From positions 186,001-250,000 of the forward strand of contig JAUJPP010000006.1 of the NCBI GenBank assembly GCA_030562195.1: a DNA stretch of 64,000 nucleotides, written 5' to 3'. Of this stretch, positions 34,213 to 45,917 are shown in pieces; within the stretch, counting starts at the first letter, position 1; each line of letters opens with the position of its first letter. Below the pieces are notes generated by a model that was not told where the DNA came from, did not search any database, and was given only the letters and a program-made list of their open reading frames with translations. The DNA is from Nipponacmea schrenckii (lineage: Eukaryota; Mollusca; Gastropoda; Lottiidae). The translations under genes and the position numbers were made by a program.

Positions 34213-35774
34213 TTTGTTTTTTTTCGGGAAGCTCCCTAGCTCAACTCGAAAATGGTATTGTAATTTGGTTTGAAGAATGCGATAAGATACGTACTGGAAT
34301 CGCAAATGAATGTTTATAACTATAATTTTTAGGCATCGTAAGTGAGAAATTGCATAATAATAATTGAATAATTGCATAACTTTGTTGCTTATTATCCGAT
34401 CGCTTTGAAAATTACAGAATATAGAGAATTCGCCTATAGAAATAAAAATACATCATAAAAAACTTTCTACCACTTCCGGTTTTTGCGTGAGAACTTCCGG
34501 TTTTTCAGAACCACATTGGGTGACCCAACCTCCGGTGTATGTAAGAAATTAGTACAAAAGCTATACATATAAAATATCAGGCATAATTAGAACCCAATTA
34601 GAGGAAAAAATTCTAACCGGAAGTTAAACCTTATGTGTTATCACAGAACGGTGTCAAAATTTAGCAACATTTTAATAAGTCCGCTAATTTTTCTCCGATT
34701 TGTACGATTTTGGTGTTTTTTGAAACCTTGTTACTTTATCTACAATTTGTTGAGAACAGAATTTTCATTTTCAAATTTAATTTTTTTTTAAGCCCGATTG
34801 ATTTTTTAAAAAAATTAAAAGGCTATATCAAATGACCTTGACCTTCAATGACCCTGAATTTTTACAAGTAGAATGTTATTGACATTAGCTATCCACATGT
34901 AGGATGAATATTTATAACTAAAATTTTTATGCATCGGAAGTGAGAAATTGCATAATAATAATTGAATAATTGCACAACTTTGTTGCTAATTATCCGATCG
35001 CTTTGAAAATTACAGAATATAGAGAAGTCGCCTATAGCAATAAAAAGACATCATAATTTTTTTTTTTTTAAAAAGGCTATAGGCGAAATAGGAGTGGCGC
35101 TCTATGAAAGGATAGAAGTACCAACTGGTCCAAAGACCATAACGAAATGGGAGGGGGCTTTATGAATAGTGAGTATCAACCAAAGGCCATAGGAAAAGGT
35201 ATGCCTGGATATATGCTTATTCTTTTCATACCTTCTTTCAAACCCTATAGGCCAATTTTCTTATTATCTCAGAACATTTAGACTCAAGACACTAATATGT
35301 TCACAATATTTGTTGCAAATTTAAATCAATCTCAACGCTTCCTTCCAGCTTAAAACATATGCTCCCTACGAGTTTATATAAAAACACTGTTATATATTGT
35401 ATGTTTCCATTACGTCTTGCTTATGCAGTTACTTTTCACAAAGTACAAGTTTTGAGTTTAGATAGAGGCGTAATATCACTTCATAAGATATTCCAAGCTG
35501 GTCAAGCCTATGTTGCGTTTACATCAGTAAAGAAATTCCGTCACGTACGTACACATACCTGTTTATTATAGCTACCATGAAGCTATAAAAATAACCATAA
35601 GATAACGTTATATGGATACAAAATTGAGTCTACCCGTTCATGAGCAAGTAGTTTGGCTGTTTACTAAAAGTGGTCGAGTGAACACCTTGCTTTAGAGGGT
35701 TTGAATTTCCAAAAGGTTTCAAAGCCATGATCCAAAGTATCACGGGCCACGCTCAGTGCTGTTCACAGCTCTAG
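34213..35774 (+). mobile_element. F2-type element with helicase remnant, 5' tip missing
   Basis: Starts directly behind the CTAG of the preceding F1 with TTTGTTTTTTTTCGGGAAGC, so it has the T-run and subterminal part but no 5' tip. Ends GGGCCACGCTCAGT, hairpin GCTGTTCACAGC, TCTAG at 35774. A Pif1-like helicase C-terminus lies 200 bp inside the 3' end. It is the only copy in the window with protein sequence of rolling-circle transposon type. Confidence 0.65.
35359..35571 (+). pseudogene. Pif1-like (Helitron-type) helicase C-terminal fragment
   Basis: The frame encodes [20 protein letters not shown], then [20 protein letters not shown] and SVKKFRHVR. It matches the last helicase motifs of the Pif1/RecD-like family (usual form PLRLAYAxTIHKSQGxTLD, then GQAYVALSRV). 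The usual KSQG is KVQV and the arginine of SRV is lost (TSVKK), so motor function is not expected. The N-terminal part of the helicase and the Rep domain are missing. Its position 200 bp before a CTAG end fits a RepHel C-terminus. A host PIF1 pseudogene is a less likely alternative. Confidence 0.75.
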
Positions 35775-36338
35775 TTATTATTATTATATAATGATGTTTT
35801 TCTCGTGTGCGTGATGTTTGATATAAATAACAGGACTCTTTGGATTAGAATAACAACAAAACTAACACTAACGACTCAATAGACAGAATAAAACCAAAAG
35901 CCAATGACACAAAATACGAACGACGAAAGACGAAAAACAAAAGACCTTGGTTCCTAGTTCGTCAGCGAGTATATCTCCCTATCCCTTAAAGTGATCCTCC
36001 CACACATACCATATTTGGTCATATTTTCTAGCCGTAGCGATGAGTAATGCTTGAACCCTTATCGACCACTTTTGTAATACGTTTTAAGATCAATAATTGG
36101 ACAAGCACGCTCCTTTCTAATTTTGATAAAAGATAATTAAATCCTGCACTGTGACTCATGGTCAAGAATCAATTACGACACCCGACCAGTCAATTTCTGC
36201 TACGACCATTATTAGGGAGATAACAAAAGCTTTCCGAACTGAAATCAATAAAACTTAATTTCAAACATCATTCCATTTATACCTCCATGTAAGGTAACGT
36301 ACAGGGGTTTATAACATTGAACATAATCAGTCAAAGCT
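35775..36338 (-). mobile_element. Probable 3' untranslated end of the tyrosine-recombinase retrotransposon
   Basis: Lies downstream of the RNase H part on the minus strand, without coding similarity that I can see. A short ATT/TAT stretch borders the CTAG of the neighbouring F2 element. The exact end of the retrotransposon is not visible. Confidence 0.35.
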
Positions 36339-37084
36339 CTAGTAACTCTGCAAATTTAAGCCCCACAATCCCTTCTTAGAAGGATACAATAAAACATCCC
36401 TGTCACCTTTTATACCCGGGGTGGCCACTTTCGAGGAAGAGGCAAACACTCTAGGACACCAAATTTGTTTAAATGAGAATTTCGGAATCACCAGTGTAGA
36501 ATCCAAATCAGATTCTAGGATAAAAGCTATCAAAGCCTCGTATAACTTTATCGGTGGGAAATCATAACAAACTTCAGCACGAGATACATTTTGGCAAAAT
36601 ACATCCACTCCGTCGGAGCAAGGTGACGGAAAATGAGGCAAGCGTGAACCAGTTTTGCTCCTCATGGCGTTAGAATCCAGGGACATCAAATCAATGGAGT
36701 GCCTGTTACCACCTCTCAACTATTGCACACATTCCAACAAGATATCAGATAACATAGCATCCTCTTTTGACAAACTTCGTGACATTGGATCAGCTTCGTT
36801 TTCTTTAGAGGGTACAAAATAAAAAGACAATGCTATCTTTAAATCCTTAATAAGGTAAAAAAAAGTTCAAACGTCAATCGAGGCGACCTTCAGCCTTGAC
36901 CTTCCCATGCTTTTGTAAATGATAGACAATCACCAAATATATCTATACGGGAATCTATAGCGTGTTCTTGTATCGCCTCGAGGAATGTTCGTGCCTTTTC
37001 ACCTCTTTGAAAATTTCCCTATTAAACGATCATCAATATAAACAAGATTACAAATTGAAAGACTTCTTGAATACGATGCTTTTG
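36339..37084 (-). pseudogene. DIRS/Ngaro-like retrotransposon, RT end and RNase H
   Basis: Minus strand. After the insertion junction at 37085 come SICNLVYIDDRLIGKF (RT catalytic box YIDD, 37021-37080), RTFLEAIQEHAIDSRIDIFG and DCLSFTKAW. After frameshifts VPSKENEADPMSRSLSKED follows (36760-36825), the usual wVPSxENxADxxSR end of such RNase H domains, then SIDLMSLDSNA and GVDVFCQN with FPPIKLYEAL. This order is typical of tyrosine-recombinase retrotransposons. The frame is broken by stops near 36720 and 36890. The upstream half of the RT is at 58379-58800. Confidence 0.8.
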
Positions 37085-40000
37085 TTAAAGGGATAATAGG
37101 CCTTATTATGATAATAATAATAATAACTAGAACCGTTAGACGGTACCAAGGCAGTGCGCGTCCCTTCTATTGCATGGGTGAAACGTTGCATTTATAATAT
37201 CCAATTCCATAATAATAACTAGACCTGTTTGTAACAATTGTGCAGCTTCCGAGATATTTAGAATTTGTTATATCTCCTGGCTGTCATTTAAAATAGAACG
37301 TAACCACGCCTACTCAGTATAATGACTTGTTTTGATTGGTTGCGATAATTAAACTAGAATGTCAAAATTTGTCTTGACCAAACGATAAGAAATTAACACA
37401 ATTTGACTTTTTGCCCTGTTACATTATCTTCTTAACTCTTCTTGTAATATTTATATCTGTTTAATTAGTGTGTAAAACAAAACGTCGAAAAAACAAATTT
37501 GTGGTCTAAGGGACATAACACCTTATTTGAGATTACAAATTGATCTCGGATTAAATTAACTTTCCACATCGTTGATACTTTTAATTTGTTTATTTATTTA
37601 TTTATCAATCTTAATTTAGGTGTAGTAGGAACATTAGATCCTGCAATTTGTGGCAAGTTGCCATGGTATAACATAGAGCCATCAAATTAACAGCGCGGCT
37701 TTACATCTTTAAGAGAGTATTTTATAGAGTTGCGTCCCTTATACCACTAGTCCTCTCAACTGTACATTATTTTTGCTTAAGAGAATATCATTTAAAATTC
37801 TAAAGGTTGTCATTTCCTTCCAAATATTCCATATCATACATCGCCCACAACGAGAAATGAACAATCATTCCTTTTATTTAAGATATATAATATCTTTGAA
37901 TCATTTTAACTGGATTAATTTTTAATCGTAAAAAAATCAAAATCAAAACAACAATTCAAAAATCGGTTTCCATATATATTTCGGCAATAGATTCTATATA
38001 CATGTACATCAAAATAACACAAATTGAATTATCTTCCGAGACCCTATTTCAATTTAAAGAGTTAGTATAGAAGAAATTACAAAATTTGCAAATTTAAAAC
38101 GTGCAATTGGGATCAAAAATCAAGTGTTATACACCATTGGAAAGAATAACTAGACCGGCTTGTAACAGTTCTACAGCTTTCGGGCTATTTAGAATTTGTT
38201 GGTCTCCTGGCTGTCATTTAAGGATAGAATGTAGATTGATTTTGCGATTATTGGGAGAGATGATTTATTCATAATTTAACACGTAACATTTGAGCTTGTT
38301 AATAGACTGGCAATCATTAAGGTTTGTGATGTAAAAATATCTGGGCTTAACCACGCCCACAAAGTCCATTGACTTGTTTTGGAAACTTCAACTGGAAATG
38401 TCAAAATTTGTGAATTGACCGTTTTATAGGAAAAATTCGCAATTTTTAAATGCCGATAAACCGAAAGTTTACATTATTCTATAAAGCTTAATATGTCATT
38501 GGATAGAACGTATCACATATGTACAGGTATAAAGATCGCCAAAGGTCAACGTCACAATATACACCTTCGAAGTTTTTATAATTTTTAATCGTAATTAAAT
38601 CAAAATCAAATTAAAAAATCAAAAATCAGTTTCCATATAAATTTCGGCAATCGGTTATAGATTCTATATACATGTCTATCAAAATAACACATATTGACTG
38701 ATCCTCCGAGACCCTATTTCGATTGAAAGAAAAATACACACAGTGATGTAAAATATCTGGGTTAAACCACGCCCACAAAGTCTAATGACTTGCTTTGATT
38801 GGTTGAGACACTTTAACTGGAAATGTCAAAATTTGTGTCTTGACCAAAAGATAAGAAATTAACACAATCAGACTTTATGACCTGTTGCATTAATATCTGT
38901 TTAATTAGAGTGTAATTTTATTCTTAAACTTTTCGCAATTTTTATTTATACATATTGATTTATATATTGCTTGAAAGCTTGGAATTTGCACATTATAAAT
39001 CTGTTCGAATTTTGTTTTTAAGTTAAATATAACTAAATATAAACTAGAGCCACATGTGGCACAGAGTGGGACTTTGCTAATGTTGCAAATTGCAAGCAAC
39101 TTTGATGAAACATGTATGTAACTATTTTGAATATTTGAATAAATAGTGTTTGAAAAAAGGTATCTCCTTTATTGAAGAGTTCTACTTTTAGCGTGCCTGG
39201 AACGGTTCCGAGAACGGTTGTCACTCGACAACGTAAACCTCCAGTAATAACATATGTATGATAGTATAAAGCAATAGTAATTATAAACGGAAACGTTAAG
39301 TTTCGTTTTACAGGTCTTGATAAAAGCAGTTTGGCATGATGCGGCAAGTTAAACAAATCCACCGTCATAACCTTAGTTCACAAATATAAAAAAACAAAGG
39401 CATTTGTAGCAAATTGAAATGTAAACCTAAATTAACTAAATTATGCAATATAAACACTAAATGACAACCTACACTCCAGCAATAACATAGTATAAAGCAA
39501 TAGTAATCTAAAATAATCATTAATTGCTCTTAATAAGAACACAAATTTACAAAATTCCAGCGAACTACGTGTCATCAAAAACGGATGCCTTTGGGCTGTG
39601 ACAAACTAATAGAATTCTTTTGATGTCTAGATCAAAGAATGCACTTGGAAACTTTGTTCATATTCACCAATTGATAATACACAGTCAGTTAATGACCAGT
39701 TGATATTACTCAATGAAAACTTCAACTGTTCAAATAAGCCAACATGTAATATAAACTATCAAGCTATCGAATTTCGCATGGCTGTTTAACTGGGTCTATT
39801 CATTGGAGTTGAAAAACGAAAACACTGATGGATATCCCCGGATATTAGCCCACTGCTCAAGAAAGAACAAGGTTATCCATAGTCATGATCAAAAATAAGA
39901 GAAATAAGGAAGTTATAAAACCTGTTCCCTTTTTGAACTAAAAGGCTGACATTATTGATTGTTTCAAACAAATCAACCAAATTAATGATGAACATCTGTG

Positions 40001-40147
40001 CAAAGTCCTATTATGAACTATTTTGCGGAAGTTATGAACCAAACTCCATAAGTATGCAATCAGGATACAACCCAAATGTGTCACGCCCATTCGAAAATAT
40101 TTTAAAGATGCATTCCCTTCTTTTAATTGAAAAAAAAATAAAAATGG

Positions 40148-40394
40148 TAATACTTACATAAATAGAGAGTAGAGGTGTTCTAATGACTTGGAAAAATAGT
40201 AGCTTGTCTCACAGGTCCTTAGTTAAGTCGTAATTAAGCTATTTACGACAAGGATTTCCTCTTTAGTACCCTACATTACCATTCAAAAGAGGAAAACCTT
40301 GCTGTAATTCGCTTAATTAAGACTTAACTAAGGACCTGTGAGACAAGCTACTAGTCATTAGAACACCTCTACTCTCTATTTATGTAAGTATTAG
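40148..40394. mobile_element. Palindromic MITE, 247 bp, inside F3
   Basis: TAATACTTACATAAATAGAG at the left is inverted as CTCTATTTATGTAAGTATTA at the right. The inner parts (AGCTTGTCTCACAGGTCCTT and its inverse) continue the stem almost to the centre near 40275. Non-coding. A half copy lies at 19388-19525. Confidence 0.8.
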
Positions 40395-40629
40395 CCTTTT
40401 CATTTTCATCAATGAAAACAAGGGAAGCCATCTTTAAATGTAATCAATTGGTATAAATATGTCAATATATATTCAAAATTTGAAGCATCTACATGAGATA
40501 TACACACCATAAAGGTGAAAAAAACGAAAATACAAAAATTGGAAAAATGGAAATTCTAAAACCCGTTCCCTTTTTTGAAGCCTTTGTTCAAAATATCTGA
40601 CTTTCTGGTATAAAATGGCCAAAGCATCG

Positions 40630-40995
40630 AGGTACCTGTGTGCAAAGTACTTTTTTGAAAAACGTTATTTCCTACAGATGTAAAGCGCTGACCGATATAA
40701 ATGGTAAATGGGAAGTTTACCCGGATGTGCCACGCCCATCTCATTTTTTTGGCGTAGGTCTAATCACATTCACAATGTATATGCACGGTACAAATTTGAA
40801 GCATGTACATCTAATAGATCACGAGATATACACACATACATTTCTAAAAAACGTCAATACGGCAAAATGTACTTTTATTTTAAAAAATCAAAAATTTCAA
40901 TTTTCATTTTAAAAACCATTGTTATACATCGTTGGAAAGAGGACAAAAAGCACTTTAAGAATCTGAAAAAAATAACACTCTAAATTAATTAGGTC
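40630..40995 (-). repeat. Inverted copy of the 17.75-18.11 kb repeat
   Basis: On the minus strand it matches 17742-18110 (GGATGTGCCACGCCCATCTC, CGTTGGAAAGAGGACAAAAA, GTGTGCAAAGTAC on the plus strand here). Non-coding. Part of the F3 body. Confidence 0.7.
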
Positions 40996-41873
40996 ACGCT
41001 CTAGAGCAGTCCAAAGCTGCGAATTTCGCTGTTTTTGGACAGCTATAAAACCGGAAGTAGACGTCGGAGGTCAAAGGTCAAAGTATCAACTGATAGCCAA
41101 GGTCAACGACCTTTGACCTACTAAAGGTCATGGTCACCAAAGGTCAAGGTCACGAGAAATAAGCCCCCAAACTTTGAAAAAATTCAACCGGATGTTGCAA
41201 AAATGCAAAAGCGAAATTCAAAAATCGACTTCCAATGTTTTTTTGCAATTTTTATGTTCTTTCATTTGACACCAAAATCATCTCAATCGGATAAGCCATA
41301 ATGTCTGAATTAAATTCGCGCAATTTCAGAAAAATCAAAGGGCGGCGAAAGTTGCGCATGCGGCCTTGATTTTATTTTCTTCGCTTTTTTGTATGGCTAA
41401 TGGCTACCCGATGATACAAGTTTGAATCTCATACATTAATAAAACCGGAAGTTATTCAACCGGACGTAAAACTCTATTTTTCACAAAAACCGGAAGTGAC
41501 GCAAAAATTTTGACCTACTTTTTGGAAATCATTCAATGAGCTACATATACTCAATTTTTTTAAGATTAATCGGTCTTTAAATAAAAAAGTTGCAAAAATG
41601 TGCAAAATACGGCAAAAAAATGTGTGCTACGAATTATTTCAAGTTTCCAAAAATGCAAACCCGACGAAAATCGATTGAAAATTGCGACTTCTAGAGCCAC
41701 TGACCGACTTTTTAGGTATGTTGCAATGCAGCACCTTCCGGTTTTGCAAAAATGTTCAAATTTATATTTAATAGAAACGTCGCCACGACAGAAGGTGTAG
41801 AGAAGTTGTGAAATTGCTGCAACTATAGCAGCCTAGGCTGTGTGCCCTGTGTAAATTTCGAAAAAAAAAAAAA

Positions 41874-43631
41874 CTAGAACTGTGAACAGCTCCGAGCGTG
41901 GCAACTGTGCGTTATCCCATGGATTTCGAACATTTTGAACGTCTAACCTGCTAGCTTTCAATTCCGGTACTTTTCAGCCTACAATTGTAAGCGTAAACTT
42001 TCCGCTATATAGGCAATTTTTTCTACTATAAGTTTCTACTATCAGTTCCTTATTAGATTTTTGTACATGTCTAAGATTTCGGTAGGATATTTACATAAAT
42101 TCCAAACTAAAATTTAAGTAGGTAGTAAGATGTCAATTTGTCATGAATTTTTAAACTCTCTATATTCAAATTTAAACATTATTTTGTAACTTTGGTTGTA
42201 ATTAACATAGAGAGAAAATTCAAGCTATGTGATAATTTGCTAATTCACAGCTTTATAAAGAGATATTTTTTGAATTTGTATGCAAAAATTTTACAAAAAA
42301 ATAAATAAATTTTATTAGCAATTGGAATTTTTTTCTTCTCGAGGGATGCAAATTATTTTGTATAGCTAATGTACTGTTTTTGCTTACATTCTTGAATTAC
42401 ACGGGATGTAGGGTCGCCTGAAATGAGATAAAAAAAAAAAAACCGAAGTCCCCACGCCCAAACCGGAAGTGATCAAAAAATTTTGATGATATATTTTTAA
42501 TTGTGTTGCGTATCTATCTATATCCTGTAAATTTCAGATCGATCCGAACATTAAAGCCCGAAAGTGTAACATGACCATCCAAAATTGCAAAATAGTCAGA
42601 TTTCGGTGGGCTATAAAACCGGAAGTTAATATTTGTCATGCAATATCAGCACATCCATAGACAGCTGAGGTCAATGACATTCTACATCTCAAATGTCAAG
42701 GTCATTTAAGGTCAAGGTCACGAGATATAGAGTTTTAAATTTTCGAAAAATTCGAACGGGCATAAAAAAAAATTCAAAATCGAAAATCAAAATTCTGTTC
42801 CCAACATTTTTTAGATAAAGTATCAAGGTTTCGATAAACACCAAAATCATAAAAATCGGTTAATAATTGGCGGACTTATTAAATTTTTAAGATTTCGGTG
42901 GGCTATAAAACCGGAAGTTAATATTTGTCATGCAATATCAGCACATCTATAGACAGCTGAGGTCAATGACATTCTACATCTCAAATGTCAAGGTCATTTA
43001 AGGTCAAGGTCACGAGATATAGAGTTTTAAATTTTCGAAAAATTCGAACGGGCATAAAAAAAATTCAAATTCGAAAATCAAAATTCTGTTCCCAACATTT
43101 TTTAGATAAAGTATCAAGGTTTCGATAAACACCAAAATCATAAAAATCGGTTAATAATTGGCGGACTTATTAAATTTTTAAGAAAATTTGCCATTTTTGA
43201 AAACTGCGCATGCGCAACATTCAATTTAATTTTTCTTCATCTCAGGGGATTAAAATCATTTAGTATAGCTAAAATATACTGATTTTGTTTAGAATCTTGA
43301 ATTACATCGGAAGCAAGGTCGCCCGACATGAGACGAAAAAACCGGAAGTCCCCACGCCCAAACCGGAGGTGATCAAAAAATTTTGATGATGTAGTTTTAA
43401 TTGCGCTGCCTATCTTTCTATATCCTGTAAATTTCAGACCGATGCGACTATTAGGGCCCGAGCTAGCTTGAAATCTTATTTGCATATTATGCAATTAGCC
43501 ACTTTCGGTTTAGCGAAAATTTCATGTTAGATATTCATTTTTGATTCCAGCCCATATAAAAACCATTGGTGAAAACAGAAATAGTCTATCTTTTTCCGTT
43601 TGGGCTAGCGAGCTTCCCAAAAAAAAAAAAA
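41874..43631 (-). mobile_element. F2a Helentron-like element, minus strand, no 5' tip
   Basis: Starts CTAGAACTGTGAACAGCTCC (hairpin CTGTGAACAG), then GAGCGTGGCAACTGTGCG. The far end is GGGCTAGCGAGCTTCCC then an A-run that meets the CTAG of F1c at 43632. Its 5' tip is missing. Contains a 292-bp tandem duplication (42598-43181). Confidence 0.75.
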
Positions 43632-45820
43632 CTAGAGCCGTACGCCTAACGGCACTGAAGCAGTGCGTTCCATCCAGGGATTCGTTCGTTAAGCAAAAGA
43701 CAAAAAGGGTTTATTAAAATAAAAAAATGTGCATCAGAAACGGATTTTGATTTCATAACAAACGCTCCCATACCCCATTTCCCCCCTTTCCCCTCTTTGC
43801 CCCTCCCCATCCTTAGCCCTCATCATCAATTAAGATAGATAATAAGTTAAAATCATAATAAAAAATGGATAGAGGGTCGTTTAATCTAAAAAAGAAATCC
43901 GGATCGCCGAAACTCATATTTGTAAATCGCCCAAACGTAGAGAATAATACCCAATACAATGTAGATTGTTTTATATATTAAATTCGCAATTTTCGGATGG
44001 CGATGAAACCAAAAGTAGATATCGTACAAAAAATATATATATAGCATTGGATAGACAATGTCGAAGCTATATAAAAATCGAAAGGTCACTAATGGTTCAA
44101 GTTGTCTTAAGTCGCCAGGGTATAACATTGAGACACCACATAAATAGCGCGGCCTAACATTTTTAAATTTATATTGAATAGATTTTCGTCCCTTAGACCA
44201 TTGTTCCAGTCAACTGTATATTATTGTTGCATAATATAAGAGATAAAATTTAAAATTCTAAAGGTTGTAATTTCGTTCCAAATATTCAATATTTACATCA
44301 CCCACAACAGGCAAAACATATATAACAACTTTGAATCATTTAGACTAGATGTACAACGATTAAACTAAAAAATAATTTCAGATCGCTGAAACTTATATCT
44401 TGTAGGTCGCCCAAATGCAACACATTAAACAGATTGTTATAGGGAAAATTCGCAATTTCCAAATGGCGATAAAAGCGGAAGCATACATCTTACAATAAAG
44501 TTTTATATATCATTGGATAGAACTTCTCGAGAGCTATCATATTTGTACAGGTCAAAAATTCGTCAAAGGTCAACGTCACAATATACGACCCTTCAAAGTT
44601 TTTAAAAATTTTAATCGTTAAAAAATCAAAATCAAAATCAAAATTCAAAAATCGGTTTCCATATATATTTCGGCAATCGGTTATAGATTCTATATACATC
44701 AAAATAACACAAATCGAATTATCCCCCGAGACCCTATTTCGATTTAAAGAAAAACACGCACAGTTAGTATAGAAGAAATTACAAAATTTTGAAATTTTTA
44801 AACGCGCAATTTTGACTAAAATACCAAGTTTGATATATTAATGGGAAGATGACATTAAGCGTAAAAGGAATATGTAAGAAATTCTGTCCTATGTAAATTA
44901 GGTCACGTGATAGAGCTCTTTAAAGTTAAAATTCGTGATTTTCAATTGGCTGCAAAACCGGAAGTGAACATCGGACAACAAAAGTGAAGATACCATTGGG
45001 CAGATTTAATCAAGGGCAATAACTTTTGTTCAGGTCACAAGGTCACCAGAGGTCAATATGGCCAAATATGACCTTTAAAAGTTTTGACTATTACTGAAAA
45101 ATTTCAACCGGAAATAAAGGAAAAGCAAAGTCGAAATTCAAAAATCCCTTCCCATACTTTTTTGCGCAATCGATAGATGTTGTTAGAAAATTTAAAATTA
45201 TGCAAATTAGATTTAACCCTGAGGCCCCATTTTGAGTTTTACAAAAGTAAACCATCTCAAGATGGCGGCTGATCCGTTACTTCCGGTTCGATTTTTTTAA
45301 TTTAGCATCATTTAATAGACAATTGTAGCTAATTGCAAAAGAAATTTTTCAAATATCTTCATTATTCCGGAAGTGCAAAATTCAACTTTAAAAGCAAATA
45401 ACATCAAAACCGGAAGTAATATCAAAGCTTTGAAAATTAATTATAGTTCGCAATCCAAATGTCTATATATCTGTAAATTTTCAGATCGATCGAAATAAAA
45501 ATGTAGAAGTTGAAAAAAACGCAAAAATTAAAAATAAAAAAGTCAGCGACAAAGTTGGGAAATGTATAATTCTTAAATTGCTATCTTGTCAACAAAGATT
45601 GAATGTAATAAACAAAGAAAACCCGATCAACTTTGATTGAAAACTAGCGTCGCAAATGAGAAAAAACCTAAACTTAGTCATAACGTCGTACGTCATTTCC
45701 GGTTGGACAAAATGGCGTGAAAACACATTCACCTGATTTAGTCTCGCGGCATTTACAGGAGAAATGTTAACAGTTTGTATGTGGCACTTGTAGTTTGGGC
45801 TGAGGACTCTGACCAGAATT

Positions 45821-45857
<37 letters not shown>

Positions 45858-45898
45858 ATTTCGAAAACAAAGCAGTGCGTTCGATAGAACGCACTGCA
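43632..45898 (-). mobile_element. F1c Helentron-like element, minus strand, complete ends
   Basis: Starts CTAGAGCCGTACGCCTAACG, then GCACTGAAGCAGTGCGTTCC. The far end is AAGCAGTGCGTTCGATAGAA then CGCACTGCA (45898). The inverted match between tip and subterminal sequence is exact over 11 bases (GCAGTGCGTTC/GAACGCACTGC). The 3' hairpin differs from F1a/F1b (GCCGT...ACGGC with a 7-base loop). 2.27 kb, non-coding. Confidence 0.75.
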
Positions 45899-45917
45899 AA
45901 AAAAAAAAAAAAAAAAA

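Noticed and set aside
36339..36719. 126-residue minus-strand frame as a host gene
   Set aside because: Upstream VPSKENEADPMSR and the following SIDLMSLDSNA/GVDVFCQN pattern identify it as retrotransposon RNase H region.
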